This document shows, piece by piece, positions 1-8,663 of a DNA stretch of 64,000 bases. The notes below the pieces were generated by a model. It was not told the DNA's origin. It searched no databases and saw only the letters and a program-made list of their open reading frames with translations. Within the stretch, counting starts at the first letter, position 1; every line of letters begins with the position of its first letter. The position numbers and the translations under genes were made by a program. This DNA comes from Tabrizicola flagellatus. GTDB lineage: Bacteria; Pseudomonadota; Alphaproteobacteria; Rhodobacterales; Rhodobacteraceae. The DNA is taken from NCBI RefSeq assembly GCF_008271465.1, contig NZ_VMDU01000008.1, forward strand, positions 1 to 64,000. The letters are read 5' to 3'.

Positions 1-1648
1 TGGTCGGCAGGCGCAGCTGGCCGCCCTCGATCTCCACGTCCGCCGCGCCGCCGAAGGCCCCGGCATTGTTGAACTGGATCTCCCCCGAGGCGCCACCGGG
101 CGAACCGCCGCCGCCACCGGGCGGGGCTGCCCATGTGCCGTCCGCGCGCAGGAAGTTCGTCGTGCCGCCGCCCGAGGCGGGCGCCAGCCCCTTGGCACCG
201 CTGGTGAAGGTGTCCAGAAGGGCCGTTACCTGCGTTCCGGTCAGGTCCTCCGGGTCTCCCGTGCCCGTGCCGGTGCGCCCCTTGATCGTGCCGCTGGCCA
301 TGTTTGCCAGCTTGTCGTTGCTCACCGCATCAGGGGCAATCGTCGTCGCCCCGTCCCCGGACGAGGTCACATCCCCGGTATGGTTCGGGTGGGCATAGTT
401 GTTGGCGCCCGCCGCGATGCCGTCGAGCTTGGCCTTGTCTGCGGCGGACATGAATCCTGCGGCGCCCGTCGTCGCCGCTGCGTGCAGCGCGCCGCCCGCG
501 CGGTTGCCGTGGGCGGCATCGTCGAACCGCGCGGCCGGCAGCGTGCCCGTCGTCAGGTCGGCGGCCGAGCCGCTGGTGGCCACCGCGGCAAGCCCGGTGA
601 TCGTCGCCGCCGGCTGGGTGCCGGTATGCGTCGCCCGGTCGCGCAGGCTTGCGTCCGGGGCATTTGCGGTCGCTCCGTCCGCCACGTTCAGGATGCCGCG
701 CGCCTGGGCCGGGGTCAGCACCTCGGGCGCTCCGGTCCCGGTGCTGTCGCGGCCAAGAAAGCTGCCGGTCGCGATATCGGCCAGCTTGCCCAGCGTCACC
801 GCGCCCGCGTCGATCGTCCAGACCGTCCCCGACCCCGATACCGTGATGTCGCCCTTGTCGCCATCGCTGACCCCGCCACCGCCCCCGCCTCCGACGACCT
901 GGGTCGTCCCGGCGCTGCGCACCCGGACCTCGCCGGTGGTGGTGTTCAGCCAGATCGTGCCGTCCGCCGGGGCGACCGGATCGCTGGCCTGACCGCCCAG
1001 ATGCAGCGGCTGGGGAAGCGTGACCTCGCCCGTGGCCGCGTCCGAGACCAGCGCGACCGACCAGACCGACCCATCGGCGCTGACCTTGACGCTGAACTCG
1101 TCGCTGCCGGCCGTGCCCATCTCGGCCCGACCGCCGAAGCCCGTCTGGAACAGAAGGCTCGCCGTGTCCGAGGCCACCGCCTTGTTCAGCTTCAGCTGGT
1201 GGCCCGACCCGGCATGGTTCAGCAGCGTCGCGGGAGAGGAGACCGTCAGCCGGTTCGTTGTGTCCGGTGTGGCCGAGATGCCCAGCCGGCCCACCGTGAA
1301 CGGCCCGTCCGACAGGGCTACCCAGGTCAGGCCGTTGAAATAGGCCATCTGGCTTTCGGCCATCACATAGGCCTGCCAGCCCGGCAGCGGTTGGGTGAAC
1401 TGCCAGCCGGCCTCGGTGAACAGCGCGATGCGCCCGGCCTGTCCGACCCAGGGTCCCGTCGCGCCCGTCGCCACGATATGCCGGTCTCCGATCGCGGGCA
1501 GGGCCGGCGGTGTGGTCAGGGTCCGGTTGATGACCGCCAGCTGGACCAGCAGATCCAGCTTCACCAGCGCCTCGTTGTGGGTGACATGTTTCTGCGCCTG
1601 AGCCGGAAGGATCAGGGGCAGCGACAGGATCGTCGTATCGTCGGGCAT
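1..1648 (-). CDS. DUF2793 phage-tail-like protein, C-terminus beyond left edge
   Basis: The minus-strand frame is open from an ATG at 1648 to the window edge (549 codons), so the gene is partial. Residues 15-28 read PAQAQKHVTHNEAL, the signature of the DUF2793 domain found in alphaproteobacterial phage and gene-transfer-agent-like tail proteins. A Gly-rich linker follows near residue 250. Around residues 398-425 there is a phage tail-fibre style repeat, FMSAADKAKLDGIAAG followed by NHTGDV, and then another Gly-rich stretch. The ATG is preceded by CCGGAGG. The layout (N-terminal domain, then low-complexity fibre repeats) suggests a virion or tail surface protein, probably of a prophage remnant or a domesticated particle. 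No other phage gene is visible on this side. Confidence 0.8.
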   Translation of the reverse strand, partial: MPDDTTILSLPLILPAQAQKHVTHNEALVKLDLLVQLAVINRTLTTPPALPAIGDRHIVATGATGPWVGQAGRIALFTEAGWQFTQPLPGWQAYVMAESQMAYFNGLTWVALSDGPFTVGRLGISATPDTTNRLTVSSPATLLNHAGSGHQLKLNKAVASDTASLLFQTGFGGRAEMGTAGSDEFSVKVSADGSVWSVALVSDAATGEVTLPQPLHLGGQASDPVAPADGTIWLNTTTGEVRVRSAGTTQVVGGGGGGGVSDGDKGDITVSGSGTVWTIDAGAVTLGKLADIATGSFLGRDSTGTGAPEVLTPAQARGILNVADGATANAPDASLRDRATHTGTQPAATITGLAAVATSGSAADLTTGTLPAARFDDAAHGNRAGGALHAAATTGAAGFMSAADKAKLDGIAAGANNYAHPNHTGDVTSSGDGATTIAPDAVSNDKLANMASGTIKGRTGTGTGDPEDLTGTQVTALLDTFTSGAKGLAPASGGGTTNFLRADGTWAAPPGGGGGSPGGASGEIQFNNAGAFGGAADVEIEGGQLRLPT

Positions 1649-1849
1649 CAGGAACCTCCGGGGATCGCCTTGGCCCGCGACCCTAGGAAAGCTTCGTTCA
1701 AGGCCCCTCACCACTCCGCGCGCCCTGAACCGACCCGACGCAACGCCCCTCAGACGCGATCGGCAGGGGCACGGACATGCCGCGGCAAGGGTCTTAAGAA
1801 ACCCCTAACGGAAAATTCCAAGCCCATGCTTTAATTTGATTTTCCGACT

Positions 1850-1866
1850 CTGTCCACGGTGGACAG
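1850..1866 (-). repeat. Short inverted repeat downstream of the EamA gene
   Basis: CTGTCCAC, one base, then GTGGACAG form a perfect 8-bp inverted repeat 10 bases past the EamA stop codon. The minus-strand sequence after it is A/T-rich but lacks a clean T run, so it may be a weak terminator or a binding site. Confidence 0.3.
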
Positions 1867-1875
1867 GCCCGCGCC

Positions 1876-2769
1876 TCAAGGCTCGGGCTGGGGCGGAATC
1901 CGGCCCTTGCGGGCCTCGGCCCAGGTGTTCAGGCTGACCGCCCCCACAATCAGCGCCCCGCCCAGGATGACGAAGCCGTCCACCGGCTCGGCAAAGACCA
2001 GCATGCCCAGGAGGGTCGCCCAGAGGATCTGGAGGAAGGTCACCGGCTGGGTGACGGCCAGGGGCGCGGCGCGGAAGGCGCGGGTCATCGTGTAGTGGCC
2101 CAGGGTGGCCAGGGCCGCGACGGCCGCCAGCCAGGCCAGTTGTGCCAGGCTGACCGGTTGCCAGACCCAGGCCGCGATCGGAGCGAGCCCCGCCGCCACC
2201 GTGACCGAGAGGACAGCCACCACCACCGAAGCCGGGGCCATCCCGCTCAGCCGCTTGGCGAAGATGTAGCTGACCGCAAAGCAGAGCGTGGCGGCCAGTT
2301 GCGACAGATGCCCGGCCGTGACCTCGCGCACGCCGGGTCGCAGCACGATCAGCGCTCCGACGAGCGCGACCAGCACGCTGACCACGCGACCGCGCCCCAG
2401 CCCTTCGCCGAGGAACAGACCCGCAATGACCAGCACGATGACCGGGTTCAGGAAGCCGATCGCCGCCATCTCGGCCACCGGCACCCGGGCCATGGCCCAG
2501 AACCAGAGGATCACCGCTGCGACATGCAGCGCCCCGCGCCACAGGAACAGGGGCCAGATCCCCTGCGGCAGGCGCATGCCCCGCATCGACCACAGCGCAG
2601 GGGCAAGGAACAGCAGGCCGAAGGCAAAGCGGATGAAGGCCGACTGCGCCGCCGGCAGCTCGGTGCCCAGATAGCGGACGATCCCGTTGACGCCCACGAA
2701 GGCCAGCGTGGTGGCCAGCATCCACAGAACCCCTTCGACGGGGCGGCCAAGGTCGGTCAGCGCGCGCAT
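1876..2769 (-). CDS. EamA-family (DMT superfamily) permease
   Basis: A 297-residue integral membrane protein with about ten hydrophobic segments in two homologous five-helix halves, the usual size and layout of EamA/RhaT-type drug/metabolite transporters. The first half starts VLWMLATTLAFVGVNGIVRY. The substrate cannot be read from sequence. It lies 21 bases downstream of the ArgO-like exporter in the same direction and is probably the last gene of an ACT protein, exporter, permease transcript. That context hints at export of an amino acid or metabolite, but this is inference. The ATG at 2769 has only a weak ribosome-binding site. Confidence 0.85.
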   Translation of the reverse strand: MRALTDLGRPVEGVLWMLATTLAFVGVNGIVRYLGTELPAAQSAFIRFAFGLLFLAPALWSMRGMRLPQGIWPLFLWRGALHVAAVILWFWAMARVPVAEMAAIGFLNPVIVLVIAGLFLGEGLGRGRVVSVLVALVGALIVLRPGVREVTAGHLSQLAATLCFAVSYIFAKRLSGMAPASVVVAVLSVTVAAGLAPIAAWVWQPVSLAQLAWLAAVAALATLGHYTMTRAFRAAPLAVTQPVTFLQILWATLLGMLVFAEPVDGFVILGGALIVGAVSLNTWAEARKGRIPPQPEP

Positions 2770-2790
2770 CAGCGGACAGAAACCCAGGCG

Positions 2791-3393
2791 TCAGCCAAAG
2801 GCAAGCCCGGCCGCGATCAGCCACATCACGCTCCCCACCCCGATCTCCAGCCAGACCCAGGCCGAGGCGCGCGCGAAGACCGGCGCCAGGAGCCGCGCTC
2901 CGAAGCCCAGCGCCGTGAAGAAGCTCAGGCTGGCCATCGCCGCCGCCACCCCGAAGGCCAGCTGATGCGGCGCATGCTGGGCCGAGATCGACCCGATCAG
3001 CACCACCGTGTCCAGATAGACATGCGGGTTCGCCCAGGTCAGCACCAGACAGGTCGCCAGCACCCGCCCCAGAGGCGCAGGGTCCGAGGCCGAGGGCCGC
3101 AGCGCCTCGCCCCCTCGCGAGGCAGCTCGGAACCGCAGGGCACCATAGACCAGCAGGAAGCCGACCCCCAGCCAGCGCATCGCCGCGCCGAACCAGGGCA
3201 GCGCGGCCGAGATCGCGCCGAACCCGGCCACCCCCGCCGCGATCAGCACCGCGTCGGACAGCGCGCAGACCGCCACCACCGCCGCCACATGTTCCCGGCG
3301 CAACCCCTGGCGCAGCACGAAGGCATTCTGCGCCCCGATCGCCAGGATCAGGCTCAGCGCCACCAGATAGCCGCTCAGCGCCGCCTCAAGCAC
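2791..3393 (-). CDS. argO: LysE/ArgO-family amino acid exporter
   Basis: A 200-residue membrane protein with about six hydrophobic segments. The N-terminal motif LILAIGAQNAFVLRQGLRREH is characteristic of the LysE/ArgO family, which expels excess lysine or arginine through the inner membrane. Further segments include ANPHVYLDTVVLIG, also conserved in the family. It starts at a GTG at 3393 inside the end of the upstream ACT-domain gene (8-base overlap), so the two are translationally coupled. An ArgP-like LysR regulator is divergently encoded just beyond, the same pairing as argP/argO and lysG/lysE elsewhere. Arginine versus lysine specificity cannot be settled from sequence. Confidence 0.88.
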   Translation of the reverse strand: MLEAALSGYLVALSLILAIGAQNAFVLRQGLRREHVAAVVAVCALSDAVLIAAGVAGFGAISAALPWFGAAMRWLGVGFLLVYGALRFRAASRGGEALRPSASDPAPLGRVLATCLVLTWANPHVYLDTVVLIGSISAQHAPHQLAFGVAAAMASLSFFTALGFGARLLAPVFARASAWVWLEIGVGSVMWLIAAGLAFG

Positions 3394-3766
3394 GGCTCAG
3401 AGCCTCCAGCGCGGCCATGGCGTCGAAGCGCCGGTCCCAGGGCACGAACAGGTGGTCGTGATGGAACCCGGCGATCACGTTGCAACTGATGCCCGCCCGG
3501 CCCAGTGCGCCGGCGAAGGCCGCCGTCAGCCCCACGGCTGCGAGGTCCGACTGCACCGTCAGGCTGATCCGCGCCCAAGGGGCCGACTGAAGCCCGGCTG
3601 ACTCCAGATCGGCAAGCACGGCCACCACCGTCATTCCCTCGGCTTCAGCCACCGTGGCAAAGACGGGAAAGAATGGGGGCACATCACAGACGGCATAGCC
3701 GTAGGGGCGCGGAAAGAGCACGGGCTCCATCGTCCGCAAGAGGGTCGCCAGATCGCTTTCGGCCAT
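3386..3766 (-). CDS. ACT-domain protein
   Basis: A 126-residue protein beginning MAESDLATLLRTMEPVL. It resembles the small stand-alone ACT proteins (ACT_3-like/DUF2241) in which YGYAVCDVPPFF opens the first strand and two ACT-like halves follow; GLTAAFAGALGRAGISCNVI is a typical ACT helix-strand pair. ACT domains bind amino acids, which suits its place as first gene of the exporter operon; a ligand-sensing role is inferred. The start at 3766 is preferred over upstream codons because GGGAGG lies about 7 bases before it. The end overlaps the exporter GTG by 8 bases. Confidence 0.8.
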   Translation of the reverse strand: MAESDLATLLRTMEPVLFPRPYGYAVCDVPPFFPVFATVAEAEGMTVVAVLADLESAGLQSAPWARISLTVQSDLAAVGLTAAFAGALGRAGISCNVIAGFHHDHLFVPWDRRFDAMAALEALSRA

Positions 3767-3851
3767 GTCCAATCCTCCCGATCCTGCTTGACCTCGCAGG
3801 GACGATCTCCACAATCAAGTTAATCCTTCTAAGAATGAATTAGCGAAACTG
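3767..3851. promoter_or_regulatory. Divergent control region between ACT/exporter operon and argP-like gene
   Basis: This 85-base spacer separates the divergent operons. Its argP-proximal half is markedly A/T-rich, unlike its surroundings, with an imperfect dyad TTAATCCTTC..GAATGAATTA. LysR-type regulators normally bind such spacers and control both directions. No convincing -35/-10 pair was identified. Confidence 0.45.
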
Positions 3852-4724
3852 ATGCTGGACCCCGCGCAGCTTGCCGCGCTTGCCGCCGTCCACCGGCGCG
3901 GCTCCTTCGAGCTTGCGGCGGCCGAGCTGCATGTCACCCCGTCGGCTGTCAGCCAACGGATCAAGGCGCTGGAAGAGAAGGCCGGCGCGCTTCTGATCCG
4001 CCGGGGTCAGCCCTGCCGGGCGACCGAGGCCGGGCTGCGCCTGATCCGGCATCATGACGAGATAGCACTGCTGGAGCAGACGCTGGCCGAGGATCTGCCT
4101 GGCCTTTCCGCCGGCCCTGCAACGCTGCGGATCGCGGTCAATGCCGACAGCCTTGCGACCTGGGTCCTGCCCGCTCTGGCCGCAACGCCGGGCTTTCTGT
4201 TCGACCTCGTGATCGACGATCAGGACGTCAGCCAGGAGTGGCTAAGGCGCGGCGAAGTCGTGGCGGCGATCACCGCCCATCCCGGCCCGCTGCAAGGCTG
4301 CGACACGATCCCCCTGGGTGCGCTGCGCTATCGGGCCACCGCCTCGCCCGCCTTCATGGCGCGCTGGTTCCCGGACGGCGTGGCCACCGAGACCCTCACC
4401 CGTGCCCCTGCCCTGACTTTTTCCGACAACGACCGCCTGCAGACGCTCTGGGCTGCTGCGCGCGGTCTTGATCCGCCGGTCCTGCCGACCCACCGCATGG
4501 CATCGTCGCAGGCCTTCGTCACCGCCTGCCTGCTGGGAATGGCATGGAGCATGAACCCCGAGCCGCTGGTTGCGCCACATCTGGCCTCGGGGGCGCTGGT
4601 CGAGCTGGTGCCGGGAACGGCGCTGGACGTGGCGCTTTACTGGCAGTTCACCCGCCTTGCCGCCCCGGCGCTGGCGCCGCTGACGCAAGCCGTCCGCCGG
4701 GCGGCGGCAGAGATGCTGGTCTGA
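3852..4724 (+). CDS. argP: LysR-family regulator, ArgP-like
   Basis: A 290-residue LysR-type regulator. The N-terminal winged helix-turn-helix (residues about 3-60) contains FELAAAELHVTPSAVSQRIKALE, which closely follows the ArgP/LysG subgroup, including the AVSQRIKALE recognition helix. The rest is a periplasmic-binding-protein-like effector domain. ArgP senses lysine/arginine and activates the argO/lysE exporter. Its divergent position next to that exporter, 85 bases away, supports the same role here. There is no clear ribosome-binding site before the ATG. A GC-rich hairpin follows the stop. Confidence 0.9.
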   Translation: MLDPAQLAALAAVHRRGSFELAAAELHVTPSAVSQRIKALEEKAGALLIRRGQPCRATEAGLRLIRHHDEIALLEQTLAEDLPGLSAGPATLRIAVNADSLATWVLPALAATPGFLFDLVIDDQDVSQEWLRRGEVVAAITAHPGPLQGCDTIPLGALRYRATASPAFMARWFPDGVATETLTRAPALTFSDNDRLQTLWAAARGLDPPVLPTHRMASSQAFVTACLLGMAWSMNPEPLVAPHLASGALVELVPGTALDVALYWQFTRLAAPALAPLTQAVRRAAAEMLV

Positions 4725-4732
4725 AACGGAAA

Positions 4733-4756
4733 CGGGGGCGGCCTGCGCCACCCCCG
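4733..4756. terminator. Hairpin between convergent argP and csp genes
   Basis: CGGGGGCGGC, loop CTGC, then GCCACCCCCG with one mismatch. It lies 9 bases after the argP stop and 25 bases after the cold-shock gene stop on the other strand. There is no strong T run; a bidirectional terminator is inferred. Confidence 0.45.
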
Positions 4757-4781
4757 GATCGCTCCCGATGAACGGGAATGC

Positions 4782-4988
4782 TTATGCCAGAGCGAGATTC
4801 ACAGCGGATTCCCGACCGTTGCGATCCTGCTCGATGTCATAGGTCACGGCCTGCCCATCAGGCAGCGAGCGGATGCCCGCGCGTTCCAGAGCAGTGATGT
4901 GGACGAAGACGTCCTTCGATCCACCTGCGGGGGCGATGAAGCCGAAACCCTTGGTGGCGTTGAACCATTTCACGGTGCCATTGGCCAT
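4782..4988 (-). CDS. Cold-shock protein (CSD family)
   Basis: A 68-residue single cold-shock domain protein. KWFNATKGFGFIAP carries RNP1 (KGFGFI) and DVFVHI is RNP2, the aromatic nucleic-acid-binding surface. These proteins act as RNA chaperones. The start at 4988 (MANGTVKWF) is chosen because ACAGGAG lies upstream and 68 residues is the family length. About 200 non-coding bases lie before it, as expected for the long structured leaders of csp mRNAs. A second copy at 56121 is identical at 55 of 68 positions. Confidence 0.95.
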   Translation of the reverse strand: MANGTVKWFNATKGFGFIAPAGGSKDVFVHITALERAGIRSLPDGQAVTYDIEQDRNGRESAVNLALA

Positions 4989-5095
4989 CGTGATAACTCC
5001 TGTCATGTTTGCCACCCGCGACATGCGGTGGCCCGGCCCAAGTGTCGTGTCGATCGAAGCTGAAGGCCGAAGCAGACAGAAGACGAAAGAGGAAA

Positions 5096-5128
5096 CCCTG
5101 CCCGATGCGGATGCGCCTTCCGGCAGGG
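5096..5128 (-). terminator. Possible terminator after the cytochrome c gene
   Basis: CCCTGCC and GGCAGGG form a 7-bp stem around a 19-base loop, and the minus strand then reads TTTCCTCTTT. It could end the cytochrome c transcript (stop codon 62 bases upstream) or be part of the csp leader. Confidence 0.35.
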
Positions 5129-5190
5129 GATTGCAAGGACATTCGCAAAGAAAGTTCAACGCTGCCCCGGGCGGACGCGGCGGGCATCGG

Positions 5191-5607
5191 TTACTGCTGG
5201 ATCGTCCGCAACCAGGCCACAAGGTCGGCGATCGGCTGGCTGGTCAGCATCGGCTGGCCCGCGTCGGTGCGCAGCGTCACGTCGCGGCCCTCGAAGAACT
5301 GGCCGTAGATCGGCATGTCGCTGCCGTGCGACACCAGCGGGTCGCGGCCGTCGATCCGCGCGGCCACCCGCTCCAGCGGGAAGGCCCCACCGTGCCGCGC
5401 AGCAAGCGTCGTCAGATCGGCCGGCTGGACCAGAAGCACCGGGGCCATCGGCCCGCGACCATCGGCCTTCGTGCCGTGACAGACCGCACAATGCGCCTGG
5501 TAGAGGGCCTTGCCCGACACCGCATCGCCGACCTGGGTTTCGCCTTCGGCGCAGGCCATGCCGCCCAGCCCGACCAGAACCGCCACCATTCCGATCCCGC
5601 GCATCAT
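5191..5607 (-). CDS. Exported c-type cytochrome
   Basis: A 138-residue protein with an N-terminal hydrophobic signal (residues about 4-20, ending MACA) and one haem c attachment motif, CAVCH, at residues 40-44. A methionine in SDMPIYGQF is a plausible axial ligand. Together these indicate a soluble periplasmic class I cytochrome c; the redox partners are unknown. The start is placed at the tandem ATGs at 5604-5607 because GGGAGGGG lies just upstream; an in-frame upstream extension would disrupt the signal peptide. The gene lies downstream of yebC but is separated from it by a terminator. Confidence 0.85.
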   Translation of the reverse strand: MMRGIGMVAVLVGLGGMACAEGETQVGDAVSGKALYQAHCAVCHGTKADGRGPMAPVLLVQPADLTTLAARHGGAFPLERVAARIDGRDPLVSHGSDMPIYGQFFEGRDVTLRTDAGQPMLTSQPIADLVAWLRTIQQ

Positions 5608-5690
5608 CCCCTCCCGCGTGAAGGCCACCAAAAACAGGATAACGCAACCCGACGGCACGGTCCTTGACGCAGGTCATTCCGGGAAATGCA

Positions 5691-5713
5691 AAGGCCCCCG
5701 TCGAGGGGGCCTT
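5691..5713 (-). terminator. Terminator of yebC
   Basis: AAGGCCCCC, loop GTCGA, GGGGGCCTT: a perfect 9-bp stem. On the minus strand it is followed by TTGCATTT, 22 bases past the yebC stop. Confidence 0.7.
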
Positions 5714-5734
5714 CCGTTGCGGCTTGGCACGCAA

Positions 5735-6475
5735 TCAGAGCTGGGCGGCCACGTCCTCGGGGACGTCGAAGTTGTGCGTCACCGTCTGCACGTCGTCGTC
5801 CTCTTCCAGAAGGTCGATCAGACGCATCAGCTTTTGCGCGGTTTCCAGATCGACCTCGGTCCGGCTTTGCGGTTTCCAGACCAGCTTGGATTCCGTCGAC
5901 TCCCCGAGGGTCTTTTCCAGCGCATCCGAAACCTCGGACAGGTTCTCGACCTTGCAATAGATCCAGTGGCCGTCCTCGTCCGATTCCACGTCGTCGGCGC
6001 CCGCCTCCAGTGCCGCCATCATCACGTCGTCGGCCGAGCCGACCGAAGCCGGATAGGAAATCTCGCCCACCCGGTCGAAGCTGTGGCTGACCGAGCCGGT
6101 CGTCCCAAGGTTGCCGCCGCATTTGGTGAAATAGCTGCGGATGTTCGAGGCGGTGCGATTCAGGTTGTCGGTCATCGCCTCGACGATGATCGCGATGCCG
6201 TTCACGCCATAGCCCTCATAGCGGATCTCGGTGTAGTCGGCCCCGTCGCCCGTCTGGGATTTCTTGATCGCCCGGTCGATCACGTCCTTCGGCATGGAGG
6301 CCGCCTTCGCAGCCTTGACCGCCAGACGCAGGCGCGGGTTCATGTCGGGGTCGGGCATCCCCATCTTGGCCGCGACGGTGATTTCCTTCGACAGCTTGGA
6401 AAACATCTTCGAGCGCAGCTTGTCCTGCTTGCCCTTGCGATGCTGGATGTTCGCCCATTTCGAATGGCCTGCCAT
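5735..6475 (-). CDS. yebC: YebC/PmpR-family protein
   Basis: A 246-residue protein starting [18 protein letters not shown], the diagnostic N-terminus of the YebC/PmpR family (TACO1 homologues). The length is normal. The family was annotated as transcriptional regulators; several members are now known to help ribosomes through difficult sequences such as polyproline. It acts in the cytoplasm. In many proteobacteria yebC lies beside ruvC; here ruvCAB is about 4 kb away. The end of the gene is followed by a strong hairpin. Confidence 0.95.
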   Translation of the reverse strand: MAGHSKWANIQHRKGKQDKLRSKMFSKLSKEITVAAKMGMPDPDMNPRLRLAVKAAKAASMPKDVIDRAIKKSQTGDGADYTEIRYEGYGVNGIAIIVEAMTDNLNRTASNIRSYFTKCGGNLGTTGSVSHSFDRVGEISYPASVGSADDVMMAALEAGADDVESDEDGHWIYCKVENLSEVSDALEKTLGESTESKLVWKPQSRTEVDLETAQKLMRLIDLLEEDDDVQTVTHNFDVPEDVAAQL

Positions 6476-6633
6476 GGCCCTACCCTCGGTCCCGTTTCGG
6501 TGATGCGCCCCTCTACACCCGGCACGGGCAGAAGGGCAACCCCGGCCCCGGACACCCCCGGGCCGCAGCCGCGGATTGTTCCCGTGACAAGCTTTGGCTT
6601 TGCCAGCTGCGCAGGGGCCTGTATTGCGGAAGG

Positions 6634-7869
6634 ATGACCCGCTCGCTGATGCCCCTTTCGGAGACCCGGACCCTGCCGCGCTGGCAGCGGCCCGAGGCGC
6701 TGCTCTACCTCATGGCCGCGGCGATGCCGCTGAGCTTTGCCACCTGGTCGGCGCTTCTGAACAATTTCGTCATCGAGGTCGCCAGTTTTACCGGAAAGGA
6801 GATCGGCTGGCTGCACACGGTGCGCGAGATTCCGGGCTTCCTGGCCATCGGGGTGATCCTGATCCTTCTGGTCATGCGGGAACAGGTGCTGGCCCTGATC
6901 GCGCTGGCGCTTCTCGGGGCAGCGACGGCGGTCACGGCCTGGTTTCCCTCCTTCACCGGGCTTCTGGTCTGCACGCTCCTGTCCTCGATCGGCTTTCATT
7001 ACTTCGAGACGGTGAACCAGTCGCTGCAACTGCAATGGATCGGCAAGGACCGCGCGCCGATCGTGCTGGGCCGGATCGTGGCGGTGGGCGCGGGTGCGTC
7101 ACTGGCCGCCTATGGTGCGATCGTTGCGCTGTGGGATGCGCTGGGGCTGGATTACAATACGGTCTACCTGGCCTCGGGCGGGCTGACGCTGCTGATCGTG
7201 CTGTTTGCAGCCCTCGCCTACCCGCAGTTCCAGTCGCCGCATCCGCAGCACAGGCACATGGTCCTGCGCCGGCGCTACTGGCTTTACTACGCGCTGCAGT
7301 TCATGGCCGGCGCCCGGCGGCAGATCTTTGTGGTCTTCGCGGGTTTCATGATGGTGGAACGCTTCGGGATGAAGGTTTCCGAGATGACGGCCCTTCTCCT
7401 CGTGAACTACCTCATCAACATGGCGGTGGCCCCGGCGATGGGCCGTGCGCTTGGCCGCTATGGCGAACGCAACGTGATGGGGTTCGAGTACATCGGCCTG
7501 ACGCTGGTGTTCCTGGCCTATGGCGGGCTCTACTGGTTCGGTTGGGGTCTGGTGATCGCCGGGGGGCTCTACATCCTCGATCAGCTCTTCTTTGCCCTGT
7601 CCTTCAGCCTCAAGACCTATTTCCAGAAGATCGCCGATCCGCGCGACATCGCACCCACGGCGGCGGTGGCCTTCACGATCAACCATATCGCGGTCGTGTT
7701 CCTGCCCGCCGCGCTTGGCTATCTCTGGGCCCGTTCGCCCGACAACGTCTTCCTTCTGGGCGCGGGAATGGCCCTGTTCGCCTTTGCCCTGATCTGCCTG
7801 ATCCCCCGGCACCCATCGCCCGGTTACGAGACGGTGTTGTCCCGCGGCCTGCCGCAGCCGGCAGAGTAG
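6634..7869 (+). CDS. Major facilitator superfamily permease
   Basis: A 411-residue protein with about twelve hydrophobic segments in two halves. The loop between helices 2 and 3 is short and lacks a textbook GXXXDRXGRR signature, but [15 protein letters not shown] in the second half is the equivalent of the MFS cytoplasmic loop motif. The substrate is unknown. It starts at an ATG at 6634 directly after GGAAGG; a second in-frame ATG at 6649 is an alternative. It is monocistronic, or is followed 52 bases later by msrA, which appears to have its own promoter. Confidence 0.8.
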   Translation: MTRSLMPLSETRTLPRWQRPEALLYLMAAAMPLSFATWSALLNNFVIEVASFTGKEIGWLHTVREIPGFLAIGVILILLVMREQVLALIALALLGAATAVTAWFPSFTGLLVCTLLSSIGFHYFETVNQSLQLQWIGKDRAPIVLGRIVAVGAGASLAAYGAIVALWDALGLDYNTVYLASGGLTLLIVLFAALAYPQFQSPHPQHRHMVLRRRYWLYYALQFMAGARRQIFVVFAGFMMVERFGMKVSEMTALLLVNYLINMAVAPAMGRALGRYGERNVMGFEYIGLTLVFLAYGGLYWFGWGLVIAGGLYILDQLFFALSFSLKTYFQKIADPRDIAPTAAVAFTINHIAVVFLPAALGYLWARSPDNVFLLGAGMALFAFALICLIPRHPSPGYETVLSRGLPQPAE

Positions 7870-7870
7870 G

Positions 7871-7899
7871 CTGGCACCCGGACCGGCGCGCCCTATATT
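7871..7899 (+). promoter_or_regulatory. Likely promoter of msrA
   Basis: A -35-like CTGGCA (7871-7876), 17 bases, and a -10-like TATATT (7894-7899), placed 22 bases before the msrA start codon and after the end of the upstream permease gene. Confidence 0.45.
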
Positions 7900-7921
7900 C
7901 GCACGGAAACGGAGGTCCGCC

Positions 7922-8575
7922 ATGTTCTTCACCCGCAAGTCCACCGAAATGGTCACACCGGACAAGGCGCTGCCCGGGCGGGCCGAGCCGATCCCGACGG
8001 CAGAGACGCATTTCCTGTCGGGCATCCCGCTGAAATCGCCGGTGCCCGAGGGCATGTCAGAGGCCATGTTCGGCATGGGCTGCTTCTGGGGGGTCGAGCG
8101 GAAGTTCTGGCAGATACCGGGCGTCTGGCTGACCATGGTCGGCTATGCCGGGGGCTACACGCCGAACCCGACCTACAAGGAAACCTGCACCCAGCTGACC
8201 GGCCACAACGAGGTGGTCCGGCTGATCTACGACCCGGCAGTCGTCAGCTACGAAGACCTGCTCAAGGTGTTCTGGGAAGGCCATGACCCGACTCAGGGCA
8301 TGCGGCAAGGGAACGACGTGGGCTCGACCTACCGCTCGGGGATCTACTGCTACGACGAGGCGCAGATGGCGGCCGCGAAGGCCTCGAAGGCCGTCTATGC
8401 CCAGGCTCTTCGGGCCGCCGGCATGGGTCCGATCACCACCGAGATCCTGCCCGCACCGACCTTCTACTTCGCCGAGGACTACCACCAGCAGTATCTGGCC
8501 AAGAACCCCGGCGGCTATTGCGGCGTCGGCGGCACGGGTGTGACCTGCCCGATCGGGACCGGCGTCCGGGCCTGA
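7922..8575 (+). CDS. msrA: Peptide-methionine (S)-S-oxide reductase MsrA
   Basis: A 217-residue MsrA with the catalytic motif GCFWGVE at residues 53-59 (nucleophile Cys54) and family blocks [20 protein letters not shown] and [12 protein letters not shown]. It reduces the S epimer of methionine sulfoxide in oxidised proteins, using thioredoxin. The N-terminal 45 residues before the catalytic motif ([18 protein letters not shown]) match the longer bacterial MsrA form. The C-terminal [16 protein letters not shown] contains candidate resolving cysteines. GGAGG precedes the ATG. No signal peptide, so cytoplasmic. Confidence 0.96.
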   Translation: MFFTRKSTEMVTPDKALPGRAEPIPTAETHFLSGIPLKSPVPEGMSEAMFGMGCFWGVERKFWQIPGVWLTMVGYAGGYTPNPTYKETCTQLTGHNEVVRLIYDPAVVSYEDLLKVFWEGHDPTQGMRQGNDVGSTYRSGIYCYDEAQMAAAKASKAVYAQALRAAGMGPITTEILPAPTFYFAEDYHQQYLAKNPGGYCGVGGTGVTCPIGTGVRA

Positions 8576-8663
8576 CCGGCTCCTCTCGCCGGTCCCCAGG
8601 CCGCTCCGTGCTTGTCTCCCTGCCTTCGGCGGCGTAAGGGCCAAGGCAAAGGAGTGCCTGTCG

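Noticed and set aside
380-1834. A 484-codon plus-strand frame over the DUF2793 gene
   Set aside because: Arg/Gly/Gln-rich with no ribosome-binding site or motif; the opposite strand encodes a clear DUF2793 protein.
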